From positions 1 through 57,903 of the forward strand of contig JAFGBR010000077.1 in assembly GCA_016933045.1 (NCBI GenBank): a stretch of 57,903 nucleotides of DNA, given 5' to 3'. Shown piece by piece: positions 8,807 through 18,970 of the stretch (position 1 is the stretch's first letter; every line of letters begins with the position of its first letter). Origin of the DNA: Marinilabiliaceae bacterium. GTDB lineage: Bacteria > Bacteroidota > Bacteroidia > Bacteroidales > Marinilabiliaceae. Below the pieces are notes generated by a model. That model was not told the origin of the DNA. It saw nothing but the letters and a program-made list of their open reading frames with translations, and did no database searches. The position numbers were made by a program, and so were the translations under genes.

Positions 8807-9784
8807 ATGGCTTTCCCTCAAACACGATTAAGACGGTTAAGATATAACAGTGTTTTACGGCAGATGGTTACCGAAACACATCTGAGTACTGACGATTTTA
8901 TATATCCTTTATTTGTATGTCCTGGTACTAAGGTGAAGAATCCTATTAGTTCAATGCCTGGTAATTATCAATTATCTATCGATTTAGTTGTTGAAGAGTG
9001 TAAAAAAGCTGTTTCGAAAGGTGTAAAAAGTGTATTGCTGTTTGGTATTCCTGAAAGTAAAGATGAGAGTGGCCTTGTCGCTTGTCAGCATAACGGAATT
9101 GTTCAGCAGGCAATACGTGCAATTAAAAATGAAATTAGTGATATTTTTATTATTACCGATGTGTGTAATTGTGAATATACTACTCATGGTCATTGTGGTA
9201 CAATTGTAAATAACGATGTTGATAATGACTTGACGTTAAATACGTTGGCTCTTCAGTCTGTTTCGTTAGCCGAAGCCGGTGCTGATATGATTGCACCAAG
9301 CGATATGATGGATGGTCGTATTGGGCGAATTCGTCAGGCATTGGACGAAAATGGTTACGAGAAAATTCCTATTATGTCGTATGCAGCTAAATATGCATCG
9401 GGTTTTTATGGTCCCTTTCGCGAAGCCGCTGATAGTGCTCCTAAGTTTGGAGACCGAAGCACATACCAGATGAATCCAGCCAACAGTAATGAAGCTATGC
9501 GCGAAGTTCAGGAAGATATTAACGAAGGTGCCGATATTGTTATGGTAAAACCTGCGTTAAGTTATCTCGATGTTATTTATAGAGTAAAAAATGAATTTAA
9601 CATGCCGGTAGCTGCTTACAATGTGAGTGGCGAATTTTCGATGGTTAAAGCTGCTGGAGAAAAAGAGTGGATTGACGAAAAGAGAGTGATGATGGAAATA
9701 TTAACCTCTATTAAAAGAGCAGGTGCCGATTTAATAATCACTTATCATGCCTTAGAAGCTGCCGACATAATAAATAAAAAATAA
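8807..9784 (+). CDS. hemB: delta-aminolevulinate dehydratase (porphobilinogen synthase)
   Basis: Condenses two 5-aminolevulinates to porphobilinogen. The 325-residue protein starts with the RLRRLRYN signature. It has the zinc-binding Cys-rich segment [14 protein letters not shown], so it is a zinc-type enzyme. It also has [15 protein letters not shown], and the two active-site lysines in [17 protein letters not shown] and [10 protein letters not shown]. Length is normal and no key residue is missing. It follows hemD by 8 bases. Confidence 0.97.
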   Translation: MAFPQTRLRRLRYNSVLRQMVTETHLSTDDFIYPLFVCPGTKVKNPISSMPGNYQLSIDLVVEECKKAVSKGVKSVLLFGIPESKDESGLVACQHNGIVQQAIRAIKNEISDIFIITDVCNCEYTTHGHCGTIVNNDVDNDLTLNTLALQSVSLAEAGADMIAPSDMMDGRIGRIRQALDENGYEKIPIMSYAAKYASGFYGPFREAADSAPKFGDRSTYQMNPANSNEAMREVQEDINEGADIVMVKPALSYLDVIYRVKNEFNMPVAAYNVSGEFSMVKAAGEKEWIDEKRVMMEILTSIKRAGADLIITYHALEAADIINKK

Positions 9785-9792
9785 TCTAATTC

Positions 9793-11085
9793 ATGCAAAC
9801 AAGTAATAGTAGTAAGGCATTTAAAGAAGCTAAAAAAGTTATTCCGGGTGGAGTGAATTCTCCTGTTCGTGCATTTAAAAGTGTTGGTTGCGATCCTTTA
9901 TTTATTCAACGAGCTAAAGGATCGCATATATGGGATATTGATGACAATGAATATATTGATTTTGTATCGTCATGGGGTCCTATGATCTTAGGTCATGCTC
10001 ACGATGATGTTTTAAGGGCTATCAACCGTGCAGCCGAAAAAGGAACCAGTTACGGAGCTCCAACTTTGATTGAAACCGAAATGGCTCAGCAAATAGTTAG
10101 TATGGTTCCTTCTATCGAAAAAGTGAGAATGGTTAATTCGGGTACCGAAGCTACTATGAGTGCTATTCGATTGGCACGAGGATTCACTGGTCGCGAAAAG
10201 ATTATTAAGTTTGCGGGTTGTTATCATGGTCATGGCGACAGTTTCTTGATTAAAGCTGGTTCGGGTGCTATTACTTTAGGTTTGCCTGATAGTCCGGGAG
10301 TAACAAAATACACTGCTAAAGATACTCTTACTGCTAATTACAACGACCTAGACTCGGTTGAAGAATTGTTTAAGCAACAAAAAGGACAGATTGCTGCAGT
10401 TATTGTTGAGCCGGTTGCCGGAAATATGGGAGTTATTCCACCGAATAAAAATTTCTTAAAAGGTTTGAGAGGTATTACTAAACAAGAAGGTGCTTTATTA
10501 ATTTTTGATGAAGTTATAACCGGGTTTCGATTGTCGCAGGGTGGCGCACAGCAGTATTTTAATGTAATGCCTGATATTACTACTTTAGGAAAAATTATTG
10601 GGGGTGGTTTACCTGTGGGCGCTTATGGTGGACGTGCTGAAATCATGGATCTTCTTGCTCCCAATGGCCCTGTTTACCAGGCAGGTACATTATCTGGTAA
10701 TCCGTTGGCTATGAGTGCCGGATTAACGATGTTGAAGATACTTAACCAATCAACAGCTATTTACGACGAATTGGAAGCTATGGCTGCAAAAGTTGAAGCC
10801 GGTCTGAAATCTAATGCTGCCGATCTTAATATCCCATTAGTTATTAATCGTGTAGGTTCAATGATTACAGCGTTTTTTACCTCTGTTGAAAAGGTTTCTT
10901 CGTTTGATGAAGCTATGACATCTGATGCAAAAAGATATGCTAAAGTGTTTAAAGCATCACTTAAAAATGGAATTTACATGGCTCCTTCGCAATTTGAATG
11001 TTTATTTATTTCTTATGCTCATACTACTGACGATATTGAACAACTTATCAGTGCTAATCGTTTAGCTTTGGAAGGTTTGAAATAA
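9793..11085 (+). CDS. hemL: glutamate-1-semialdehyde 2,1-aminomutase
   Basis: PLP enzyme that converts glutamate-1-semialdehyde to 5-aminolevulinate, the step after HemA. The 430-residue protein shows [18 protein letters not shown] at the start, [33 protein letters not shown], and [12 protein letters not shown]. The PLP-binding Lys is residue 267 in [15 protein letters not shown]. All are diagnostic of HemL rather than other class-III aminotransferases. It follows hemB by 8 bases. Confidence 0.97.
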   Translation: MQTSNSSKAFKEAKKVIPGGVNSPVRAFKSVGCDPLFIQRAKGSHIWDIDDNEYIDFVSSWGPMILGHAHDDVLRAINRAAEKGTSYGAPTLIETEMAQQIVSMVPSIEKVRMVNSGTEATMSAIRLARGFTGREKIIKFAGCYHGHGDSFLIKAGSGAITLGLPDSPGVTKYTAKDTLTANYNDLDSVEELFKQQKGQIAAVIVEPVAGNMGVIPPNKNFLKGLRGITKQEGALLIFDEVITGFRLSQGGAQQYFNVMPDITTLGKIIGGGLPVGAYGGRAEIMDLLAPNGPVYQAGTLSGNPLAMSAGLTMLKILNQSTAIYDELEAMAAKVEAGLKSNAADLNIPLVINRVGSMITAFFTSVEKVSSFDEAMTSDAKRYAKVFKASLKNGIYMAPSQFECLFISYAHTTDDIEQLISANRLALEGLK

Positions 11086-11115
11086 TATGATGAGAAAATA
11101 CAAAACAAGAAAATA

Positions 11116-12144
11116 ATGAACTCAATATTACTGGATACAATAAATGGTAAAAGTACTTCTCGTCCTCCTGTGTGGTTTATGCGTCAAGCTGGGAGGGTGC
11201 TACCTAATTACAGGGAATTAAAAGAGAAATATTCTTTTGTCGAAATGATGGAGACACCCGATTTAGCGGCTAAGGTTACATTAATGCCAGTTAATGATTT
11301 GGATGTTGATGCTGCCATTTTGTTTTCAGATATTTTAGTTGTTCCACAAGCGTTAGGTATGTCATTGGAATTTACCAATGCTGGGCCTGTATTTGGTGCT
11401 CCGTTACAAACATTCAGTGATCCTGTTAGTCATCTCAAAACTGATTTGTCTAAGTTGAATCATATATATGCAGCAATCGATAGAATTATTGAAACACGAC
11501 CTTCAGATATTCCTTTAATTGGTTTTTGTGGTGCTCCTTTAACAACATTTTGTTTTATGTTTCGCGATAATGTGCGCGACATTACTTTTAAAAATGCCAT
11601 TGAGTTTATTTATCGCGACATTAATGCTACTAAAAAAATTATTGATGCAATAACTGAGGTTTCGATAGAATATGCTGTTAATCAGGTAAAACATGGAATA
11701 AATATTTTTCAGCTATTTGAAACCTACGGTGGTTTATTGCCCGAAGATCTTTACCTGGAATTAATTTTGCCGGCATCGAAAAAAATTTTAAATGCTGTTC
11801 GCGACAAAGGTGTCCCAACTATTTTTTTTCCTAAAGATTTGGGTCATGGTATAGTAAAAGTAACCAAAGATGTTGCCGATTTTGTTGGTGTTGATTGGCA
11901 AATGCCGATTGATTATGCACGTGAGATTGTTGATTGTGAAGTTGGAATTCAGGGAAATTTAGATCCCCGTTTATTATATAGCAATCAAAACAATATTATG
12001 CAAACTCTTGAAAAATATATTGAGTTTGGTAGTGAAAATCAGAAATGGATATTTAATCTGGGGCATGGAATTATGCCCGATACTCCATTTGAAAATGTAA
12101 AGTTTGTTGTTGATTGGATTAAGAGTGCAAACTGGAAAAGATAA
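11116..12144 (+). CDS. hemE: uroporphyrinogen decarboxylase
   Basis: Removes four carboxyl groups from uroporphyrinogen III to give coproporphyrinogen III. Both family signatures are present: PPVWFMRQAGRVLPNYRE near the N-terminus and GFCGAPLTTFCFM in the middle. ILFSDILVVPQALG and the C-terminal FNLGHGIMPDTP are also there. The 342-residue length is normal. It lies 30 bases after hemL and 19 before hemN. Confidence 0.97.
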   Translation: MNSILLDTINGKSTSRPPVWFMRQAGRVLPNYRELKEKYSFVEMMETPDLAAKVTLMPVNDLDVDAAILFSDILVVPQALGMSLEFTNAGPVFGAPLQTFSDPVSHLKTDLSKLNHIYAAIDRIIETRPSDIPLIGFCGAPLTTFCFMFRDNVRDITFKNAIEFIYRDINATKKIIDAITEVSIEYAVNQVKHGINIFQLFETYGGLLPEDLYLELILPASKKILNAVRDKGVPTIFFPKDLGHGIVKVTKDVADFVGVDWQMPIDYAREIVDCEVGIQGNLDPRLLYSNQNNIMQTLEKYIEFGSENQKWIFNLGHGIMPDTPFENVKFVVDWIKSANWKR

Positions 12145-12163
12145 TTTTTGTATTAGTGACGGT

Positions 12164-13543
12164 ATGTTAATATTCAACAGTCAATTAATTGATAAATACA
12201 ACGTTGCTGGTCCCAGATATACCAGTTATCCGCCGGCAACATTTTTTCATGATCGTTTTAATAATGATGATCTGTTGAAAAATGTGCAGTTATCGAATTA
12301 TCAAAAACCTGAAAATGTGTCGGTGTATGTTCATATACCATTTTGTCCTCAATTATGCACATTTTGTGGTTGTACTACTTATACCGGAATGGGTAATGAT
12401 GTAATTGAAAAATACATTAATGCTTTAGTGAAAGAAATTGAATATGTATCTAAGTTTATTTCAAAAGATCGATATCTTACCCAGGTTCATTGGGGGGGAG
12501 GTACTCCTAACTCTATTAAACCTGAGTTTATTACCAAGGTAACAGAGGTTATTAAAAGCAGTTTTAATTTGGCCGATAACTACGAAATGGCTATGGAATG
12601 TAGTCCTGCATATCTCGATTACAATATGGTTGATCATTTGACCCGATTGGGATTTAACAGGTTGAGTTTAGGAATTCAGGATTTTAACCCTAAAGTGTTA
12701 AAAGCTATTAATAGACAACCGGCTAAAATTCCGGTTGACAAAATGATTAATTATTTGAAGATTAATGGCTTTAAGGGTATTAATATCGATCTGGTTTATG
12801 GACTTCCTTTTCAAACAATTGATAGTTTTGCCGATACTGTTCAACTTGCAATTGATGCTAACCCCGATCGATTGGTTACTTTTTCGTATGCTCATATACC
12901 GTCTGTAATCCCTAAACAAAAGCTTTTGGAACAATATGGTTTGCCCTCACCTCATATTAAAATGGCAATGCTCGAAATTGCTTTTAACATGGCTGTTAAT
13001 GCCGGTTATGTTCCTGTTGGAATGGATCACTTTGCCCGTGCTGACGACGAATTTGTTGTTGCATTAAATGATAAAAAACTTCATCGTAATTTTCAGGGTT
13101 ATTGTACGCGTTTAAAAACCGGGCAGGTTTATGCTTTTGGTACATCATCAATTACTCAATTGTTTGGAGCTTATGCTCAAAACGAAAAAACAATTTATAA
13201 ATACATTGAACGAATAGAAAATGAAAGATTGGCTGTTGTTCGAGGTTATGAACTTTCGAAACACGAACAAATTATTCGCGATGTAATTAATGAATTGATG
13301 TGTAATTATTATGTCGATTTTAAGAAAATTGCGCAAGATTACAATACTTCTGTTGATGATGTTTTAGTAGCTACAGGTAATAACATTGAAGCTCTCGACC
13401 CATTTATTGCCGATGGTTTAGTTGAGATAACAGATGATAAAATAATAGTTAAAGGACAGGGACGATTTGTAATTCGAAATATTGCAATGGTTTTCGATCC
13501 TGCAATTAAGAAAGGTATTGGGGTATATTCGAAGACTGTTTAA
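12164..13543 (+). CDS. hemN: oxygen-independent coproporphyrinogen III oxidase
   Basis: Radical-SAM enzyme that decarboxylates coproporphyrinogen III to protoporphyrinogen IX without oxygen. The start is ATG 12164; the frame is open further upstream into hemE, but only from a TTG. The 459-residue protein has the true HemN motif CxxxCxxCxC (Cys 61, 65, 68, 70 in HIPFCPQLCTFCGC), then HWGGGTPNS. The early YNVAGPRYTSYPPA block separates real HemN from the HemW chaperone. A full C-terminal domain is present. Confidence 0.96.
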   Translation: MLIFNSQLIDKYNVAGPRYTSYPPATFFHDRFNNDDLLKNVQLSNYQKPENVSVYVHIPFCPQLCTFCGCTTYTGMGNDVIEKYINALVKEIEYVSKFISKDRYLTQVHWGGGTPNSIKPEFITKVTEVIKSSFNLADNYEMAMECSPAYLDYNMVDHLTRLGFNRLSLGIQDFNPKVLKAINRQPAKIPVDKMINYLKINGFKGINIDLVYGLPFQTIDSFADTVQLAIDANPDRLVTFSYAHIPSVIPKQKLLEQYGLPSPHIKMAMLEIAFNMAVNAGYVPVGMDHFARADDEFVVALNDKKLHRNFQGYCTRLKTGQVYAFGTSSITQLFGAYAQNEKTIYKYIERIENERLAVVRGYELSKHEQIIRDVINELMCNYYVDFKKIAQDYNTSVDDVLVATGNNIEALDPFIADGLVEITDDKIIVKGQGRFVIRNIAMVFDPAIKKGIGVYSKTV

Positions 13544-13573
13544 TGTAACAGTTTAATATGAAATTAATTTCAG

Positions 13574-14500
13574 ATGAAAGGAATTTTGATAATTAACATG
13601 GGGGGGCCATTGTCGCTGGATGAGATGAGTCTTTTCCTAAAAAATATGTTTAGCGATAAAATGATTATTCATCTTCCTTATGGTCTGCGTCAATTTGTTG
13701 CCTATATGATTTCTAATAAAAGATATGTATCGTCGTGGAAAAAATACCAATTAATTGGCGGTACTCCAATTATTGATCATACAAATAAGGTTGCAATATC
13801 GCTGGAAGAAGTTGCTGCATTACCTGTAAACGTGGGGTATTCTTATACACATCCTTATATTTCGGAGGCAATGGCTAAAATGAAGTCTGATGGCATTACA
13901 GATATTAAAGTTATTACACTTTATCCCCAGGATTCATTTACCACAACATGTAGTGTTATAGATGATGTTGTGAAGGCTGCAAATAAATTAAAAGGGATTT
14001 CTTACAAATATTTGGGTGAATATGCCAATCATCCTACCTTTTTAGAATACTGGGTTACATTAATAAAAGATCATTTGTCGGGTTACAGTATTGAGGAACC
14101 TTTTTTACTGTTTACAGCTCATTCTATTCCAATGTATGCACTGAAAAAAGGGGATAGTTATCCTCAAACTGTTAAAAAAATGGCTGCCAATATTGCTAAA
14201 GTTTTGAAAATGAGGTTTTCGGTTAGTTTTCAGTCAAAAGTTGGGCCGGTAAAATGGGTTGGTCCTGATACTGATGAACACCTTGAAGAGTTGGTTGTGA
14301 ATGGATATAGAAATATTATTATTATTCCAATTAGCTTTGCAACAGAATGTTTGGAGACTATTTATGATTTAGATTTAAATTTGATTGATAATTATTTGGC
14401 AGATGCAAGATTAGATCATATCTCGCGCGTAAAAATTCCCCCGGCACATCCACTTTTTATTAAAACCCTTAAACAACTTATTGATGAGTCAAACAACTGA
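13574..14500 (+). CDS. hemH: ferrochelatase
   Basis: Inserts ferrous iron into protoporphyrin IX. The 308-residue protein begins GILIINMGGP. The metal-site His lies in FTAHSIPMYALKKGDSY and the acidic partner in PISFATECLETIYDLD, both expected for this family. It lacks the C-terminal cysteine iron-sulfur extension of some ferrochelatases. Its last 17 bases overlap the start of the oxidase gene, suggesting translational coupling. Confidence 0.95.
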   Translation: MKGILIINMGGPLSLDEMSLFLKNMFSDKMIIHLPYGLRQFVAYMISNKRYVSSWKKYQLIGGTPIIDHTNKVAISLEEVAALPVNVGYSYTHPYISEAMAKMKSDGITDIKVITLYPQDSFTTTCSVIDDVVKAANKLKGISYKYLGEYANHPTFLEYWVTLIKDHLSGYSIEEPFLLFTAHSIPMYALKKGDSYPQTVKKMAANIAKVLKMRFSVSFQSKVGPVKWVGPDTDEHLEELVVNGYRNIIIIPISFATECLETIYDLDLNLIDNYLADARLDHISRVKIPPAHPLFIKTLKQLIDESNN

Positions 14501-15848
14501 TATTGTTATTATTGGAGCTGGTATAACCGGTTTGACATTGGCATATTATCTTAAAGGTGCTGGTAAACAATTTGTTGTGCTTGAAAAATCAGATAAACAT
14601 GGTGGTGTAATTAAAACTATAAAAAAGGATGGTTTTTTATTCGAAACAGGCCCTAATACAGGTGTTATTGGACAACCTGAGGTTGTTGAACTATTTGATA
14701 GTCTTGGAAATGCTATTAAGATTGAAGAAGGCAATGACCTTGTGAAAAAGAGGTACATTTTAAAAAATAAAAAGTGGCAAGTGCTCCCTCATAATCATAA
14801 ATTAGCAGTTTCAACACCTTTATTTACCTTAAAAGATAAGTTTCGAATATTGGGTGAGCCATTTCGGAAAAAGGGAACAAACCCTGATGAAACTCTCGCC
14901 GAAATGGTGAAGCGCAGAATGGGTAATAGTTTTTTGAATTATGCTGTTGATCCATTTATTTTAGGTGTTTATGCCGGTGATCCAAATAAATTGGTTACCC
15001 GTTATGCATTGCCCAAACTGTATAATCTCGAGCAAGATTATGGCAGCTTTGTTAAAGGAGCTATTAAAAAGAAAAAGTTACCTAAAACAGAACTTGAGAA
15101 AAAAACTAATAGAGCTGTTTTTTCATTCGAAGGTGGTTTGAGTTCTTTAACAAATGCTGTTTATGATAGGATTGGAGATAACTATTTTTGTTTTTGTTCC
15201 GACGGGGTTGTCGTTCGGCCATTAAAAGATGGTACTTTTAATGTAAGTTATTATCAAAAATCAGAAAAGAAAAATATTATTGCTAATAAAGTTATTACTA
15301 CTATTGGTTCTCATGGTCTTATTGATGTACTACCTTTTGTTGAAAAAGAGTGGGCCGAAAAACTTATTAATCTTCAATATGCAAGAGTTGTTGAAGTTAG
15401 TATTGGGTTTAAAAAATGGAAAGGATTTGATTTGGATGGTTTTGGATTGTTAATTCCTCATATTGAGAAAAGTAATTTACTGGGTATTCTTTTTATGTCG
15501 AGTTTATTTAACAATAGGGCACCAAAGGGAGGTGCATTGTTAACTGTATTTATGGGAGGTGTTAGAAATGATAGTCTATGCGATTTATCTGATGATATAG
15601 TAAAAAAAATATTGGCAGATGAGTTTACTTCACTTACAGGGTTAAATGAATTTAAGCCCGATTTACTCGAATTTAAACGTTATTCATATGCTATTCCTCA
15701 ATATACAGCATCGACAAAAGAAAGACTCGAAGCTGTGAATTATTTGGAAAAAAAGTATCCGGGATTGCACATTGCTGGTAATTTAAAAGATGGCATTGGA
15801 ATGGCTGATAGAATTAAACAAGCCACCCTGTTATCGCAAATATTATAG
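14484..15848 (+). CDS. hemG: FAD-dependent protoporphyrinogen oxidase (HemY type; often named hemG in this phylum)
   Basis: Oxidises protoporphyrinogen IX to protoporphyrin IX (or the coproporphyrin step in related bacteria). The 454-residue protein starts with the FAD-binding motif IVIIGAGITGLTLAYYL and has FETGPNTG, FEGGLSSLTNAV, and a C-terminal GLHIAGNLKDGIGMADRI that contacts FAD. ATG 14484 overlaps the hemH end by 17 bases; a TTG 3 bases earlier is less likely. Because HemE and HemN are encoded beside it, the classical protoporphyrin route is the better fit. The electron acceptor cannot be read from the sequence. Confidence 0.93.
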   Translation: MSQTTDIVIIGAGITGLTLAYYLKGAGKQFVVLEKSDKHGGVIKTIKKDGFLFETGPNTGVIGQPEVVELFDSLGNAIKIEEGNDLVKKRYILKNKKWQVLPHNHKLAVSTPLFTLKDKFRILGEPFRKKGTNPDETLAEMVKRRMGNSFLNYAVDPFILGVYAGDPNKLVTRYALPKLYNLEQDYGSFVKGAIKKKKLPKTELEKKTNRAVFSFEGGLSSLTNAVYDRIGDNYFCFCSDGVVVRPLKDGTFNVSYYQKSEKKNIIANKVITTIGSHGLIDVLPFVEKEWAEKLINLQYARVVEVSIGFKKWKGFDLDGFGLLIPHIEKSNLLGILFMSSLFNNRAPKGGALLTVFMGGVRNDSLCDLSDDIVKKILADEFTSLTGLNEFKPDLLEFKRYSYAIPQYTASTKERLEAVNYLEKKYPGLHIAGNLKDGIGMADRIKQATLLSQIL

Positions 15849-15856
15849 ATTTTATT

Positions 15857-16300
15857 ATGCGAAGTTTTATTCTGGTAATTCATATTGTTTCAAGCCTGGC
15901 AGTTTGCTTTGCTACATTAGTAGTTGTGTTTCGATCGGTATATGCTTTAAAAATGAAATATGATTATAAATCAATTGATAAATCTTTACCTCGATTAATT
16001 GTATTATTATTATATATTCAGTTGTTTTTGGGAATTATTCTTTTTATTTTTTTAATTAACGATTATAAAGCATATAGCCTTAGGATTTCGCAAAATGGAA
16101 ATTATTGTATGCGTTTTTGGGGAGTTGAGCATTTTTCTCTTATGCTTTTTACAGTTATTTTTGGGCATATAGGATACATTTACAATAAAAATACGATTGT
16201 TTCTAAAGCCATTTTTCAAAAAAACAGGTTTTATTTTGGTATAACATTTTTGTTGCTATGTTTATCAATGATTATAAGTATGATAAAATATTTCAATTAA
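15857..16300 (+). CDS. small four-helix membrane protein, cytochrome-b-like family
   Basis: A 147-residue membrane protein with four predicted helices (about residues 4-27, 45-66, 88-107 and 122-143). Conserved-looking histidines lie near the membrane faces: His9 in ILVIHIVSS, and two in RFWGVEHFSLMLFTVIFGHIGY. The helix layout and the FWGVEH...M pattern resemble the short cytochrome-B-like proteins common in Bacteroidota, so heme binding is possible but unproven. It lies 8 bases after the oxidase gene and is the last gene of the hem operon. It might take electrons from, or hand heme to, the pathway. HemJ was considered, but the characteristic HemJ start motif is absent. Confidence 0.7.
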   Translation: MRSFILVIHIVSSLAVCFATLVVVFRSVYALKMKYDYKSIDKSLPRLIVLLLYIQLFLGIILFIFLINDYKAYSLRISQNGNYCMRFWGVEHFSLMLFTVIFGHIGYIYNKNTIVSKAIFQKNRFYFGITFLLLCLSMIISMIKYFN

Positions 16301-16331
16301 AAACTAATAATGTCTTAACCGTTAAAGATGT

Positions 16332-16339
16332 TATATTTG
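16332..16339 (+). promoter_or_regulatory. -7 promoter box before the PocR histidine kinase
   Basis: TATATTTG, a perfect Bacteroidota -7 box, 28 bases before the ATG at 16368. A -33 TTTG is not seen at the usual distance. The kinase-regulator pair probably has its own transcript besides read-through from the hem operon. Confidence 0.5.
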
Positions 16340-16367
16340 CATATTCGATAATTAAATTTTTGGGGAT

Positions 16368-18164
16368 ATGCAAACCGAACCCAATCAACAAGTTAAATAT
16401 TGCTCAAATTCTGATGAATCATTATTTAAAAACAATTTGTTAAGGCTAATTGTAGATCAAATAAATGATGCTGTTTGGGTTATTAATGATGAATTGGAAA
16501 TTATTTATATTAATAGGGCTGCTGAGATTATATTAAATGCGCATAAATCTATTAATATCGAATACGCAATAGATGTTTTTATTGGAAATGATTATTCATC
16601 GGATTTTAAAAAAGCTGTAAAGAATCTTTATAAGTCAAATGTCATTCATAATTCTTCTTTTCAGAACTGGAGGATAAGTTTTAATGATATTTTGGAAACA
16701 AATATCCAGTTAATAACTGATACCTCAACATTAAAAAAATATGTTTTAGCTGTTACAAAAGATGTAACAAAAGCAGAGTTACGACGATCTAGATATCTTT
16801 TTCATGATTCATCTAATGATTTTGTTGGATTGTCTGTTTTAAACACTAATAATAATGGAGAGAAACAGAAGCAGACTTTTCAAGAATTAAACATCACTGA
16901 TCTCATAAGACTAGATAATCTTCAACAAATTCAAGATGCTTTCGCTCAAGCTACAGGTGTAGCATCGGTCATTACAAATCCCGAAGGAATTCCAATAACC
17001 AAACCAAGTAATTTTACTTCTGTATGTAAGTTAGTTCGTTCAAGTGAAAAAGGATTAAAAAATTGCATGATGTCCGATAAACAAATTGGAATAAAAACTG
17101 GATTATTACGTAAACCCGGTTATGAAAAGTGCAAAAGTTGTGGATTTATCGATGCTGCTGCCCCTATAATTGTTGGGAATCAGCAAATTGCAATCTGGAT
17201 GATTGGGCAAGCTAACCTGGGAGGAGTTACTGAAGATGACTTAGTTGATTATGCTAAAGATATTGGGGTTGATGAAAACAAATTGATTAGCGAATACAAA
17301 AAAATGAAAAATATGTCGCTTAATCAATTTGAACGTATCATAAATCTTGTGTGGATTTTTGCACAGGAATTAAGTGAATTGGCCTACAGTAATCTTTTTT
17401 TATTAAAAAAAATTGAAGAACAAAAGAAATTTGAGCAGTCAATAAAACAAGCAAAAGAAAAAGCTGAGGAGAGTGACCGGTTAAAAACTGCTTTTCTTAA
17501 AAATATTTCACACGAAATACGAACTCCATTAAATGGTATATTAGGGTATTCAGAGCTTTTGACTGCTACAGAACATAGTGCCGAAGAAAAGGCACAATAC
17601 CTAAAGGTTATTGAGAATAGTAGTATTCAACTTGTTGATATTATTGAAGATATCGTTTCCATGTCATCTATTGATTCTAAACAGGAAAAAATTAATAATA
17701 CACGTTTTTTTCTTTTCGATTTTTTCGAAGCGCTTCGTTTAAGTCATTTTGATTTAATTAATAAAAAAGGACTTTCTTTTACAAGTAATGTTGCTGTTGA
17801 GAAAAACATGGTGTTTATTAATACTGATAAAACCAAATTAACCCAGATATTTAATAATTTGATTGCTAATTCACTAAAGTTTACAAATAAAGGTGGAATT
17901 TCTATAGGATGCTATTATGACGATGCAAGTATTATTTTTTATGTAAAAGATACTGGAATAGGTATTGATGATAAGTATAAGAAAAAAGTTTTTAAGCGTT
18001 TCTGGCGCGATAATTCATCGTTAAATAATGGAGGAATGGGACTGGGGCTTAGTATTGTTAAAGGATATATTAAGTTACTTAATGGACATAAGTGGATAGT
18101 GTCGGAAAAAGATAAAGGCACTCAGTTTTATTTCTCAATACCATTTTCTTCGTTGGGTATTTAA
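16368..18164 (+). CDS. sensor histidine kinase with PAS and PocR domains
   Basis: A 598-residue kinase with no membrane segment, so probably cytoplasmic. Residues about 20-130 read as a PAS domain (DAVWVINDELEIIYINRAA). Residues about 185-345 are a PocR ligand-binding domain: SVCKLVRSSEKGLKNC, then YEKCKSCGFIDAAAPI, whose cysteines are typical. HisKA follows with the phospho-His at about 382 in FLKNISHEIRTPLNGI. Then comes an HATPase domain with NSLKFTNKG, DTGIGID and GGMGLGLSIV. There is no receiver domain. PocR senses small metabolites such as propanediol in other bacteria; the ligand here is unknown. The regulator gene begins 45 bases downstream and is the obvious partner, though see the second kinase at 19622. 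Confidence 0.88.
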   Translation: MQTEPNQQVKYCSNSDESLFKNNLLRLIVDQINDAVWVINDELEIIYINRAAEIILNAHKSINIEYAIDVFIGNDYSSDFKKAVKNLYKSNVIHNSSFQNWRISFNDILETNIQLITDTSTLKKYVLAVTKDVTKAELRRSRYLFHDSSNDFVGLSVLNTNNNGEKQKQTFQELNITDLIRLDNLQQIQDAFAQATGVASVITNPEGIPITKPSNFTSVCKLVRSSEKGLKNCMMSDKQIGIKTGLLRKPGYEKCKSCGFIDAAAPIIVGNQQIAIWMIGQANLGGVTEDDLVDYAKDIGVDENKLISEYKKMKNMSLNQFERIINLVWIFAQELSELAYSNLFLLKKIEEQKKFEQSIKQAKEKAEESDRLKTAFLKNISHEIRTPLNGILGYSELLTATEHSAEEKAQYLKVIENSSIQLVDIIEDIVSMSSIDSKQEKINNTRFFLFDFFEALRLSHFDLINKKGLSFTSNVAVEKNMVFINTDKTKLTQIFNNLIANSLKFTNKGGISIGCYYDDASIIFYVKDTGIGIDDKYKKKVFKRFWRDNSSLNNGGMGLGLSIVKGYIKLLNGHKWIVSEKDKGTQFYFSIPFSSLGI

Positions 18165-18209
18165 AAAAAAAATGATATGTTTTTTACTAAATAACTAAAA
18201 TTTATTCGT

Positions 18210-18884
18210 GTGAAAATACTTTTGGTTGAAGACGAAAAAGAATTAGCAAAAACTATCTTTAATTTTTTAGTAAATGAAGGGTATGAGTGCGATTTAGCAC
18301 CTACTTTATCTGATGCTTTTTTTTATCTGAATATGTTGTACGATGTTATTATTCTGGATGTTAATTTGCCCGATGGGAGTGGTTTAGAGGTTATTAAGAA
18401 GGTTAAATCGTTAGGTTATTATACTGGTATTATTGTTGTTTCAGCTCGTAATGCTTTGGAAAACAAAATTGAAGGTTTGGAGTTGGGAGCCGATGATTAT
18501 TTAACTAAGCCTTTCCACTTTTCGGAACTTAATGCTCGTTTAAAATCGCTGGCCAGACGTGTTAATTTTAATGGAGATGAGGAGATAGTTTTTAATGAGT
18601 TGAGAGTTATTCCAAGCCAAATGAAAGCTATTGTTAATAACAAACTTTTGGACTTGACTAAAAAAGAGTTTGATTTATTGATGTTTTTTATTGCTAATAA
18701 AAACCGGATACTTACTAAAACATCAATCGGAGAACATTTAACAACTGATATTTCTGATTACGGTTTTTCCGATGATTTTATTTATACACATGTGAAAAAT
18801 TTGCGAAAAAAAATAATTAATGCTGGATGTTACGATTACATTAAAAATGTGTATGGTGTTGGATATCGTTTTGCACATGATTAA
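18210..18884 (+). CDS. response regulator, OmpR/PhoB type
   Basis: A 224-residue regulator starting at GTG 18210. The receiver domain has VEDEKE, the phospho-acceptor Asp at residue 50 in VIILDVNLPDGSG, the switch Ser in VVSAR, and Lys in YLTKPFHFSEL. The C-terminal winged helix carries LDLTKKEFDLLMFF and YTHVKNLRKKI. It follows the PocR kinase by 45 bases. Its protein type is also the usual partner of classical membrane kinases like the one at 19622-20884, so its true partner is uncertain. Confidence 0.92.
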   Translation: MKILLVEDEKELAKTIFNFLVNEGYECDLAPTLSDAFFYLNMLYDVIILDVNLPDGSGLEVIKKVKSLGYYTGIIVVSARNALENKIEGLELGADDYLTKPFHFSELNARLKSLARRVNFNGDEEIVFNELRVIPSQMKAIVNNKLLDLTKKEFDLLMFFIANKNRILTKTSIGEHLTTDISDYGFSDDFIYTHVKNLRKKIINAGCYDYIKNVYGVGYRFAHD

Positions 18885-18970
18885 TTAACATGTATAAGCT
18901 ATATCGTTTTGTTTTATTTTTTAAGAGTTATTATTGCTTGAATTATATGAAAATTTTTATTCAAAAAATA

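Noticed and set aside
12104-12163. N-terminal extension of hemN into hemE
   Set aside because: It would need a TTG start and a 40-base overlap, while ATG 12164 gives the normal HemN N-terminus.
15857-16300. Reading the last hem-operon gene as the protoporphyrinogen oxidase HemJ
   Set aside because: It has four helices and histidines, but the HemJ start motif and conserved Lys pattern are missing, and a full FAD-type oxidase is encoded just upstream. The cytochrome-b-like family fits better.
16258-16443. 61-residue frame spanning the end of the cytochrome-b-like gene and the start of the PocR kinase gene
   Set aside because: It is out of frame with both strongly supported genes and has no signal of its own.
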